From positions 1 to 12,709 of the forward strand of contig DDIL01000119.1 of NCBI GenBank assembly GCA_002338515.1: DNA of 12,709 bases, in the 5' to 3' direction. Every line of letters starts with the position of its first letter. The stretch's first letter is position 1. The translations under genes were made by a program, and so were the position numbers. This stretch comes from Glaciecola sp. UBA1851. GTDB taxonomy: Bacteria; Pseudomonadota; Gammaproteobacteria; Enterobacterales; Alteromonadaceae. A model generated the notes under the pieces. That model did not search any database and was not told where the DNA came from. It saw nothing but the letters and a program-made list of their open reading frames with translations. Shown one piece after another: positions 1-6,175 of the stretch.

Positions 1-20
1 AAGCCCAGTAGCGTCCACCA
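1..20 (+). tRNA. 3' end of a tRNA gene, cut by the window edge
   Basis: The first 20 bases fit the 3' end of a tRNA in canonical numbering. AAGC would be the end of the T-loop, with A58 and C60 in place. CCAGT is the 3' half of the T-stem, beginning with the invariant C61. AGCGTCC is the 3' acceptor strand, followed by discriminator A and an encoded CCA. A run of eight T lies about 12 bases further on, as expected for a terminator behind a tRNA. The 5' part and the anticodon are outside the window, so the amino acid cannot be named. The implied 5' acceptor strand is GGACGCT. A chance match cannot be excluded on 20 bases. Confidence 0.6.
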
Positions 21-538
21 CTTCTCTTCCCTTTTTTTTAAAAACTTTCTTAAATTTCAGAAATTACATTCTTGCTCGAAATAAATGCTAGTTGAATTGA
101 AATATGGCGAATCCATGCCGAAACTTTGGTAAATCCGTAAGTCAGCTTCTTTCTAACGATTTATTTACGCAAGTTTTCAGTATAGCTTTTTCTCAAATTT
201 ACCCAGCCGCTTTTAAAAATTCACGCTATTGAAACATCTTTAATTGACCGGCTACTCAGCAGCAATTGCAATCGAACTGACTCGCTTTCAGCCCAAGACA
301 ACATAAATGTATAGCTTAATGACAGGATGTATTTAACGTTTAACCATGGAGCATATCAAACATATACAATGTTAGAATTACCCTAGACTGGTCAATTAGG
401 ATAAATGAACAAGCTTATACAGCTCTCCAAGCGAGAAACAAAGTGCAAGCATTATTGCTTGCAGCATAGATGATCACTTTATTCAATAAATACTCTATAC
501 TTGCAAAAGATTCCTAATTAATAGTAATCAGAATTACG
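21..538. other. 518-base intergenic stretch, no gene seen
   Basis: No coding region or relic was recognised on either strand; the frames are short and AT-rich. It contains the T-run at 32-39 behind the tRNA end, which probably terminates its transcription, and a perfect 8-bp dyad at 444-463. No convincing -35/-10 pair for the downstream gene was found, although that gene's promoter must lie here. Confidence 0.6.
444..463. repeat. inverted repeat upstream of the c-di-GMP gene
   Basis: TGCAAGCA and TGCTTGCA form a perfect 8-bp dyad with a 4-base spacer, 76 bases before the start codon of the PAS-GGDEF-EAL gene. It could be an operator or a small hairpin in the leader. No T-run follows, so it is not a typical terminator. 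Confidence 0.35.
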
Positions 539-2770
539 GTGGATATGCCTTTGAACGAGAGCTTAATCAGTAAACAAGACGGTAAGCGATATGTTGCTGA
601 TGACTTGGCTTGTGGTACCAACGAGTTATTTTTAGGATTATTTCAAGCTTCCCCAATTCCCTTCTCTATTGTCGATACTAGTGAAAAAGTGCATGCATTT
701 AATGCTGCATTTGTAAAAGTCATAGGTTATGACCTTAATGTGATTAAATCGCTGGATGATTGGTGGCCTAAAGCTTTTCCAGACCCAGAGTATAGAGCCG
801 AAATTAGATTGAAATGGAGAGTTAGGCTGGCCAAAACGGTGGAAACAAATCAAGACTTTGAACCTTTTGACGTCGTAATATCTGCTCAAAATAATCAAAA
901 GCTAAATATGCTAATTATTGCCACCTCACTTACTTCTTTTGGTAGCGATATTTTTTTGGTTACGTTTGTAAATGTTCGTGATGTTAAAGTTGCACAAACT
1001 CAAATTGACAATCTCTCCTCCTCGTTAAAATCAACTAGCATTAATCTTAAAGAACACAAAAAACAATTAGAGTTTGAACGAAAAAAATTAGTTGAAAATG
1101 AAGAACGTCTGCGCCTTGCCATGAAGGGAGCAAACGATGGGCTTTGGGATTATAATTTGCTTGACCGCTCAGTATATTTTTCGCCGCGTTGGAAACTCAT
1201 GCTCGGGTATAGCGAGCACGAACTAATTGACTCTTTTGATACGTGGCTTGCATTGCTGCATGAGGAAGATAAAGAATATACAGTCCAAGGTGTCAAAGAA
1301 TTCACAAACCAGCCAAAACAAAAATATCAAGCTGAATTTAGGATGAAACATAAAAATGGTCACTATGTAAATATTTTATCCCGAGCCTTCGCCGTTGAAG
1401 CAGAGCGAGGCAAAGTTATTAGGATAGTAGGGACTCATGTAGATATAAGCGCGCAAAAAGCCATTGAAGCAAAATTGCAGTACCAATCTAGTCATGACGA
1501 ACTGACAGGTTTAATAAACCGACGTGAATTTGAAAACAGAGCAAATCATTTGATTGAAGATTCAAGATGCTTTAAAAACTGTCACGCTCTTGTATATATA
1601 GATCTAGACCAGTTTAAGCTCGTTAATGATATTTGCGGACACATCGCAGGCGATGAGCTCTTGCGACAATTAAGTGCACTGCTAATACAGCAAATCAAAC
1701 CATCAGATACCCTAGCAAGACTGGGCGGTGACGAATTCGGCATTTTGATGGAACACTGCAGTTTAGAGGAAGCTTTAGACCGCGCATGCTCTTTAAATGA
1801 GGCTATACGAGAGTATCAATTCGCATGGCAACAACGAAACTTTAAGATTGGCGCGAGCATGGGTCTAGTAGCGATCGACAAGCATTCACTTAGCTTTAAT
1901 GATTTACTTAAAAATGCAGATGCTGCGTGCTTTGTAGCAAAAGATAAAGGTAGAGATTGCATTCATGTTCACCATAAAGATGATGTTGAACTAAAAATGC
2001 AGAAAGGCAAGTTAGAGTGGGCTACTAGAATTAATACTGCACTAGAGAAAAATCAATTTTGTTTGTACGCACAGGAAATTCGAGCAATTGATTCAAGTCA
2101 GAAGCATTCTCATTACGAACTTTTGATTAGAATGCAAACTCCCGATGGTAAGACCATCCCACCGGGTGCTTTTTTACCCGCAGCAGAGAGGTATAATTTA
2201 GCCAAAAAAATTGATAGATGGGTGATATCAGAAGCCATTAGCCTTTTACAAAAAAATGCTTTTGTTTTTGACCATGTTAAATTAATATCGATTAATCTTT
2301 CAGGCCAGTCGTTAAGTGATGAGACACTGCCAGACTTTGTTGTCCAACAACTAGAAAAACTGGAAGAGAATCGCCACAGTATTTGTTTTGAAATTACTGA
2401 AACAGCTGCTATTACCAACTTTGCGCTCGCTACAGTTTTTGTTAATAAATTGAGAGCCCATGGTTGCAAATTCTCACTCGATGATTTTGGTAGTGGCTTG
2501 TCTTCATTTGCCTATCTGAAAAACCTGTCTGTCGATTATTTAAAAATCGATGGTATTTTTGTGAAAGATATTAGTAGCGATCCAATAGATCGAGCGATGG
2601 TCAAATCTATTCAAGATATTGCAAAGGCAATGGAACTCAAAACTGTCGCTGAATTCGTTGAAAACGATGAAATAATAAAAGAGCTGAGAAGAATTGGTGT
2701 CGACTATGCTCAAGGATATGGCATCCACAAACCTGAAGCTTTTGAAAGTATTATTGAAAAGCTGAAATAG
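539..2770 (+). CDS. PAS-PAS-GGDEF-EAL cyclic-di-GMP turnover protein
   Basis: Cytosolic c-di-GMP signalling protein of 743 residues with no signal peptide or membrane segment. It has a PAS domain (about 30-150), a charged coiled-coil linker (about 152-195), a second PAS with a PAC-like end (about 192-310), GGDEF (about 315-475) and EAL (about 490-740). The diguanylate cyclase signature GGDEF is exact at 396-400, with DLDQFK and the N...H..GD residues in place. The product-inhibition I-site five residues upstream is KPSD rather than RxxD. The EAL motif is ELL (527-529). The other phosphodiesterase residues are present: N586, E618, D648-D649, K669, E705, Q725. By family knowledge it may make and degrade c-di-GMP, or act as a GTP-stimulated phosphodiesterase. 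The PAS ligands are unknown. The start is either GTG 539 or ATG 545; GGTGG lies just before the ATG, and neither has a strong ribosome site. Confidence 0.9.
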   Translation: MDMPLNESLISKQDGKRYVADDLACGTNELFLGLFQASPIPFSIVDTSEKVHAFNAAFVKVIGYDLNVIKSLDDWWPKAFPDPEYRAEIRLKWRVRLAKTVETNQDFEPFDVVISAQNNQKLNMLIIATSLTSFGSDIFLVTFVNVRDVKVAQTQIDNLSSSLKSTSINLKEHKKQLEFERKKLVENEERLRLAMKGANDGLWDYNLLDRSVYFSPRWKLMLGYSEHELIDSFDTWLALLHEEDKEYTVQGVKEFTNQPKQKYQAEFRMKHKNGHYVNILSRAFAVEAERGKVIRIVGTHVDISAQKAIEAKLQYQSSHDELTGLINRREFENRANHLIEDSRCFKNCHALVYIDLDQFKLVNDICGHIAGDELLRQLSALLIQQIKPSDTLARLGGDEFGILMEHCSLEEALDRACSLNEAIREYQFAWQQRNFKIGASMGLVAIDKHSLSFNDLLKNADAACFVAKDKGRDCIHVHHKDDVELKMQKGKLEWATRINTALEKNQFCLYAQEIRAIDSSQKHSHYELLIRMQTPDGKTIPPGAFLPAAERYNLAKKIDRWVISEAISLLQKNAFVFDHVKLISINLSGQSLSDETLPDFVVQQLEKLEENRHSICFEITETAAITNFALATVFVNKLRAHGCKFSLDDFGSGLSSFAYLKNLSVDYLKIDGIFVKDISSDPIDRAMVKSIQDIAKAMELKTVAEFVENDEIIKELRRIGVDYAQGYGIHKPEAFESIIEKLK

Positions 2771-2885
2771 AAATTAACTTTGTATGAAATGCACAATCCT
2801 ATGCTCTTTGTGGTAATGAATGAAAAGCAACAAACATTGTGGATGTGGATGCAGATGTTTAATAAAAGGCTAATTGATTTAAAAA

Positions 2886-2910
2886 CTTGAATCAAAAAGA
2901 GTGATTCAAG
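2886..2910 (-). terminator. rho-independent-like terminator behind the antitoxin relic
   Basis: CTTGAATCA and TGATTCAAG form a perfect 9-bp stem with a 7-base loop. Read on the minus strand, the stem is followed directly by TTTTTAAATC, a U-run. On the plus strand no U-run follows, so it best fits minus-strand transcription coming from the antitoxin relic, whose frame ends 80 bases upstream. The stem is AT-rich, so efficiency may be modest. Confidence 0.55.
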
Positions 2911-2989
2911 ATTGCACTGTCAACAGTATTTGATGCTTTATTAGATGATGCTTCAACACAAAGCCTTATAAGGCGGGATGGATTTTAAT

Positions 2990-3241
2990 TTATACTACCC
3001 CGCGCTCTGAGTCTCGATATACTAGTGACAAAGGCTCATTAAGCTGCGTTTCGTTATGTTCACGTCTAAAATACTGGGCTGCAATTTCCATCATGTTGTT
3101 ACAGGTTTCATGCTCTTTAATCGATGTCTCTTGCAGAAGGGTTCTCACATACTGCTCGAGTGACACACCTGCTTATGCAGCTTTTACTTGCAGGGCTTCC
3201 TTAGTTGGACCTGAAATATTTCTAACTGTTATATTAGCCAA
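2990..3241 (-). pseudogene. FitA-like RHH antitoxin relic with one in-frame stop
   Basis: Read on the minus strand from TTG at 3241, the frame gives ANITVRNISGPTKEALQVKAA, then TAA (3173-3175, codon 23), then AGVSLEQYVRTLLQ and on to IAAQYFRREH, ending at TAA 2990-2992. This is the pattern of FitA/StbC/VagB-type ribbon-helix-helix antitoxins: an N-terminal DNA-binding beta strand, two helices, then a toxin-binding tail. The 83-codon length is normal for the family. The stop sits where relatives usually carry K or E, so one base change from AAA or GAA would explain it. The start is TTG rather than ATG, which may be a second lesion. Both sides of the stop stay in one frame, so there is no frameshift. 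No PIN-domain toxin follows; only about 80 bases separate the relic from a terminator-like hairpin. A sequencing error at codon 23 is the main alternative. Confidence 0.75.
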
Positions 3242-3265
3242 ACCAATTACCTAAACGTGCATTCG

Positions 3266-3293
3266 ATGATTTCATAGAACTCAATGAAATCAT
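3266..3293. repeat. inverted repeat upstream of the antitoxin relic
   Basis: ATGATTTCAT and ATGAAATCAT form a perfect 10-bp dyad with an 8-base spacer, 25-52 bases before the start of the antitoxin relic. Ribbon-helix-helix antitoxins of the FitA type repress their own operons by binding inverted repeats upstream, so a surviving operator is plausible. On the plus strand TTTTC follows, so a weak hairpin terminator is an alternative. Confidence 0.4.
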
Positions 3294-3365
3294 TTTCACA
3301 AGACTTATATATGTTAAGTACTAGCCAAAATATAATCCATTATACTTCACCTGATTGCTTTAGAG

Positions 3366-3388
3366 AATCTCATTAAACTAATGAGATT
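3366..3388. promoter_or_regulatory. perfect dyad, possible activator site
   Basis: AATCTCATTA and TAATGAGATT form a perfect 10-bp inverted repeat with a 3-base spacer. Its centre is about 138 bases upstream of the start point predicted from the sigma-54 promoter at 3488-3505. Enhancer-binding activators of sigma-54 bind dyads at that kind of distance, so it is a candidate site for a PrsR-like regulator. A leader hairpin or a site for another regulator is equally possible from sequence alone. Confidence 0.35.
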
Positions 3389-3487
3389 TCATCGCATTTT
3401 CATAAGATTAGTGTCAGCTTTTTTTACAAAGCGAGCAAATTTTAATCAAGCCGATTAATTTGTAACTTACTTTCAATTACTTATGAA

Positions 3488-3505
3488 AAGGCATACTTTA
3501 TGCAA
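3488..3505 (+). promoter_or_regulatory. candidate sigma-54 (-24/-12) promoter
   Basis: AGGCAT, five bases, ATGCAA: the GG at 3490-3491 and GC at 3502-3503 are separated by exactly ten bases. GGCA and TGCA match the TGGCAC-N5-TTGCA consensus. Transcription would start near 3515, giving a leader of about 49 bases before the ATG at 3564. PEP-CTERM genes in several bacteria are known to depend on RpoN with the PrsK/PrsR two-component system, which fits the gene served. Confidence 0.6.
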
Positions 3506-3563
3506 GCTTAAGTCGTCACTACAATGACATATATATAATAATAGTATTTATTAAGGACGATTT

Positions 3564-4493
3564 ATGTTGAAAAAATTAATTAACAAAAGTATTTTAGCGG
3601 CGTTCCTAACCTGCAGTATGGGTGCGTCTCAAGCAGCAATTATTGGTTTGAATTTAATAGAAGATGGCGACGATCCAACTTCAGAAATAACTGACGTACT
3701 TGTTGGCGACGGTGTTACATTAGTCAGCGACAGTTCTGCGTTTATTGGAAGAGTAGGCGATGGTGTAGATGCTAATACTGCACAATCTGCTATTTTTGAC
3801 GGGTTGAATATTTTTGGCGGCCCAACATTAGGTCCAGGGGTCTTTTTAACCAGTGGCGTAGCAAATATTCCAGATTCAAATACAGATTCGTCATTTGATC
3901 ATGGATCAGTAGGTATTTTATCACCAGGTACAGGATCTGATGCTGACCTAAGTAACATATTACTAGAAGCCAGCGCCCCTTCATCTGTAACCAATGACGT
4001 CAATATTATTGAATTTGACTTTACATTAGATGATGACAGTTTCAACGCAGTATCATTTAATTTTGTGTTTGGCAGTGATGAATTTCCTGACCAAGGTGTA
4101 ACAGACGTCTTTGGCGTGTTCGTTGACGGTAAGAACTTTGCATTTTTTGAAGATGGAAGTTTAGTATCTTTTGTAGAAGGTAGTAATGCGTCTAATTTTA
4201 ATGATAACACCGGTAATGATTTTAACATTGAGTATGATGGTTTCAGCGATGTACTCACTTTAGTCGGTCTTGTTAATCCTGATTTTGATACTCATACCAT
4301 TAAAATTGCCATTGCGGACACTGGGGATTCAATCTACGATAGTGGTGTATTTATTAGTAACTTAATAGGATTTGAGTCAGATGATGATGACGGTGGTGTT
4401 ACGCCAAATCCAGTTAGCACACCTTCAGGTGTTCTACTAGTAGGTTTAGGCTTAATGACTCTTTATTTTAGAAAGCGCCGTTTGAACAAATAG
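3564..4493 (+). CDS. secreted PEP-CTERM-type protein with choice-of-anchor L domain
   Basis: A 309-residue exported surface or matrix protein. Residues 1-24 form a signal peptide (KK, then a hydrophobic stretch, with likely cleavage after ASQA). Residues about 45-275 are an acidic, Gly/Asp/Asn/Ser-rich beta-strand region. The string FNFVFGSDEFP followed by DVFGVFVDG is typical of the choice-of-anchor L domain. An acidic linker (DDDDGG) leads to a C-terminal sorting signal: VSTPS at 284-288, a hydrophobic segment (about 290-302) and a basic tail RKRR. This is the tripartite PEP-CTERM layout, but with VSTP instead of VPEP. Such proteins are processed by an exosortase and are often linked to exopolysaccharide. 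No exosortase gene is in the window. AAGGA at 3553-3557 is a good ribosome site for this ATG. The biological role is unknown. Confidence 0.85.
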   Translation: MLKKLINKSILAAFLTCSMGASQAAIIGLNLIEDGDDPTSEITDVLVGDGVTLVSDSSAFIGRVGDGVDANTAQSAIFDGLNIFGGPTLGPGVFLTSGVANIPDSNTDSSFDHGSVGILSPGTGSDADLSNILLEASAPSSVTNDVNIIEFDFTLDDDSFNAVSFNFVFGSDEFPDQGVTDVFGVFVDGKNFAFFEDGSLVSFVEGSNASNFNDNTGNDFNIEYDGFSDVLTLVGLVNPDFDTHTIKIAIADTGDSIYDSGVFISNLIGFESDDDDGGVTPNPVSTPSGVLLVGLGLMTLYFRKRRLNK

Positions 4494-4523
4494 CGTTTGA
4501 ATTAATAGAATGACTCCAAAAAG

Positions 4524-4557
4524 AACAACCTCATTCAAGATGAGGTTGTTTTTTATT
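4524..4557 (+). terminator. strong bidirectional rho-independent terminator
   Basis: AACAACCTCAT and ATGAGGTTGTT form a perfect 11-bp stem with a TCAAG loop, followed by TTTTATTT. It begins 30 bases after the stop of the PEP-CTERM gene. On the minus strand the stem is followed by CTTTTTGG, so it can also stop leftward transcription from lldD. Confidence 0.85.
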
Positions 4558-4754
4558 TACCGTAAAATCAAAATAACGCGCAAAACCAGTGCATAGTTAT
4601 AATATACAAGTAATCCGCCTAACATAGAGACTAATAGCATCATGTTGGTTATTAGCGTTTTTAGGTCAATACTTAGCATTATGCTATCAAGAAATACTAT
4701 TAAATTTCGCGTACCACATACCCCCTCTATTGAGCCTAATATCCATACCAACAA
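4557..4754 (-). CDS. doubtful small hydrophobic reading frame downstream of lldD
   Basis: A 65-residue frame starts with TTG six bases after the lldD stop and ends at the edge of the bidirectional terminator. An internal ATG would give about 40 residues. The C-terminal half is hydrophobic (MMLLVSMLGGLLVYYNYALV) and could span the membrane once. No clear ribosome site or recognisable family was seen. It may simply be untranslated 3' sequence of lldD. I list it because it fills the space between lldD and the terminator exactly. Confidence 0.15.
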   Translation of the reverse strand: MLVWILGSIEGVCGTRNLIVFLDSIMLSIDLKTLITNMMLLVSMLGGLLVYYNYALVLRVILILR

Positions 4755-4760
4755 AAACGC

Positions 4761-5900
4761 TTACTCATTCCAAGAAATAGAATGATTATCAATATCATCG
4801 ATCGACTTAGCACCGGTTAAGGTCATAGCAACTTGCATTTCTTTTTTATAGAGCTCCAGTAAGTGCTCGACCCCTTTTTGCCCTCTTGCCGCTAATGCAT
4901 ATATGTATGAGCGGCCAAGCATAGTGCAATCTGCTCCTAACGCAATCATACGTACTACATCTAAACCATTCCTAATACCCGAATCAACAAACAGTTTAAT
5001 ATCACCTTTGACCGAATCAGCAATAATAGGTAGTGCTTTTGCAGAAGACATTACGCCATCTAATTGTCGGCCACCATGATTTGATACAACAATGCCATCC
5101 GCTCCAAAACGCACAGCATCTTTGGCATCTTCAACATCCAAAATACCTTTTATAATTAAAGGACCATCCCAAAATTCTCTAATCCACTCCAAATCTTTCC
5201 AAGAGATGGATGTATCAAAGTTGTCTGATAACCATCCTATGTAATCACCAAGTTTCGTTTGTTTTTGACGATAGGCTGATATATTGCCTAAATCATGCGG
5301 TTTGCCCAATAAACCAACATCATAAGCCCACAAAGGATGTAACATTGCTTGTAGTATTCGCTTAACCTCTGCGCCAGAACCACTCATTCCAGAATGCATA
5401 TCACGATAACGTGCTCCAGGTGTTGGCATATCTACAGTGAAAACAAGCGTTTTTACGCCCGCTGCTTTGGCTCTTTGTAGAACATTTTTCATAAAACCAC
5501 GGTCTTTTAATACATATAATTGAAACCACATAGGACGTTCGATTTTTGGCGTAACTTCTTCTATTGGGCAGACTGAAACGGTTGACATTGTAAATGGAAT
5601 ACCGTTTTTTTCCGCTGCTTTAGCAGCTTGTACTTCGCCGCGTCTGGCATACATGCCAGTTAAACCTACAGGAGAAAGAACAATAGGCATGGAAAGTTTT
5701 TCGCCAAATACCTCGTGCTCAAGACTTAAGCTTGACATATCTTTAAGTACTTTTTGCTTAAGAGCTATGTTCTCTAGATCAGCGACATTTGCTCTAAGAG
5801 TATTCTCTGAATATGAGCCTCCATCGATATAATGAAACAAAAAAGGCGGGAGCTTCTTTTTTGCAGCCTTGCGATAATCAGTGGTAGCTGAAATGATCAT
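4761..5900 (-). CDS. lldD: L-lactate dehydrogenase, FMN-dependent
   Basis: Oxidises L-lactate to pyruvate and passes electrons to the respiratory quinone pool at the inner membrane. The 379 residues follow E. coli LldD closely along their length: MIISA at the start, PPFLFHY with Y24, STVSVCPIEEV, WFQLYVLKDRGFM, FTVDMPTPGARYRDMHSGMSG, ISWKDLEWIREFWDGP, SNHGGRQLDG, DSGIRNGLDVVRMIALGAD. The catalytic base is H275, the same number as in E. coli, with R278 after it. The C-terminus stops about 17 residues short of E. coli's 396, beyond the catalytic barrel, so activity should be kept. The ATG is preceded at about ten bases by AAGGA on the minus strand. The usual neighbours lldP and lldR are absent here, so it seems to stand alone. 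It is divergent from the 734-residue secreted protein gene. Confidence 0.95.
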   Translation of the reverse strand: MIISATTDYRKAAKKKLPPFLFHYIDGGSYSENTLRANVADLENIALKQKVLKDMSSLSLEHEVFGEKLSMPIVLSPVGLTGMYARRGEVQAAKAAEKNGIPFTMSTVSVCPIEEVTPKIERPMWFQLYVLKDRGFMKNVLQRAKAAGVKTLVFTVDMPTPGARYRDMHSGMSGSGAEVKRILQAMLHPLWAYDVGLLGKPHDLGNISAYRQKQTKLGDYIGWLSDNFDTSISWKDLEWIREFWDGPLIIKGILDVEDAKDAVRFGADGIVVSNHGGRQLDGVMSSAKALPIIADSVKGDIKLFVDSGIRNGLDVVRMIALGADCTMLGRSYIYALAARGQKGVEHLLELYKKEMQVAMTLTGAKSIDDIDNHSISWNE

Positions 5901-6071
5901 ATATATTTTTCCTTCATTACTCTGCTAATAACTTACAACTCTATTTTCATCGGGCGATTATAAGTACAACATTTATGAATCTACCCCTACAGAAACATTG
6001 AGATTAAAGTGAAATAGCGAGACTTCATTTAAATTGCTTTTCGCGCAAATATAGCTTAACCAAGCGCAACT

Positions 6072-6105
6072 TGCAATTTCAATCACTTTAATGCAATATC
6101 AATCA
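6072..6105. promoter_or_regulatory. 14-bp direct repeat, 20-bp period, in the divergent promoter region
   Basis: TGCAATTTCAATCA (6072-6085) and TGCAATATCAATCA (6092-6105) match at 13 of 14 bases with start points 20 bases apart, roughly two helical turns. They lie 71-104 bases before the 734-residue protein gene and about 170-205 bases before lldD. Tandem half-sites on one helix face are how AraC-family regulators bind DNA. XylR, encoded nearby, has an AraC-type DNA-binding domain. That XylR binds here is inference; another regulator is possible. Confidence 0.45.
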
Positions 6106-6175
6106 AATACAATTTATTAACATCTTATTAAAAATTGTAAAAACATTAAAAGTACCTCACCACTGACCATAAAAA

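Larger units (their letters stand above)
3242..3563. other. 322-base regulatory stretch between the antitoxin relic and the PEP-CTERM gene
   Basis: No gene seen. It holds two perfect inverted repeats (3266-3293 and 3366-3388), a sigma-54 type promoter (3488-3505) for the rightward gene, and a perfect TATAAT on the minus strand at 3339-3344. That TATAAT has TTCTCT 17 bases upstream and may be the old promoter of the antitoxin relic. Confidence 0.5.

Noticed and set aside
440..500. Possible c-di-GMP riboswitch in front of the GGDEF-EAL gene
   Set aside because: The conserved GEMM core sequences are not present; only a simple dyad is seen.
2113..2469. 118-codon minus-strand frame inside the EAL region
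   Set aside because: It lies opposite an intact EAL domain with all catalytic residues, so it is a by-product of that coding sequence.
2963..2980. GCCTTATAAGGC followed by GGG, resembling an integron attC arm
   Set aside because: No matching GTTRRRY/RYYYAAC core pair was found on either side of the antitoxin relic; it is just a short palindrome with a 4-bp stem.
2911..2989. Remains of a PIN-domain toxin downstream of the antitoxin relic
   Set aside because: The space is about 80 bases and no reading frame resembles the acidic start of a PIN domain.
3606..3617. Cysteine (residue 17) in the signal peptide of the PEP-CTERM protein as a lipoprotein site
   Set aside because: The residues before it (FLT) do not fit a lipobox, which needs a small residue just before the cysteine, and a normal signal peptidase site lies further on.
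3899..4258. 119-codon minus-strand frame opposite the PEP-CTERM gene
   Set aside because: It is a shadow of a clearly coding plus-strand gene with signal peptide, domain and sorting signal; it shows no family pattern or ribosome site.
5940..6070. CRP-type site between lldD and the secreted protein gene
   Set aside because: No TGTGA-N6-TCACA match good enough was found; only partial TGA-rich strings.
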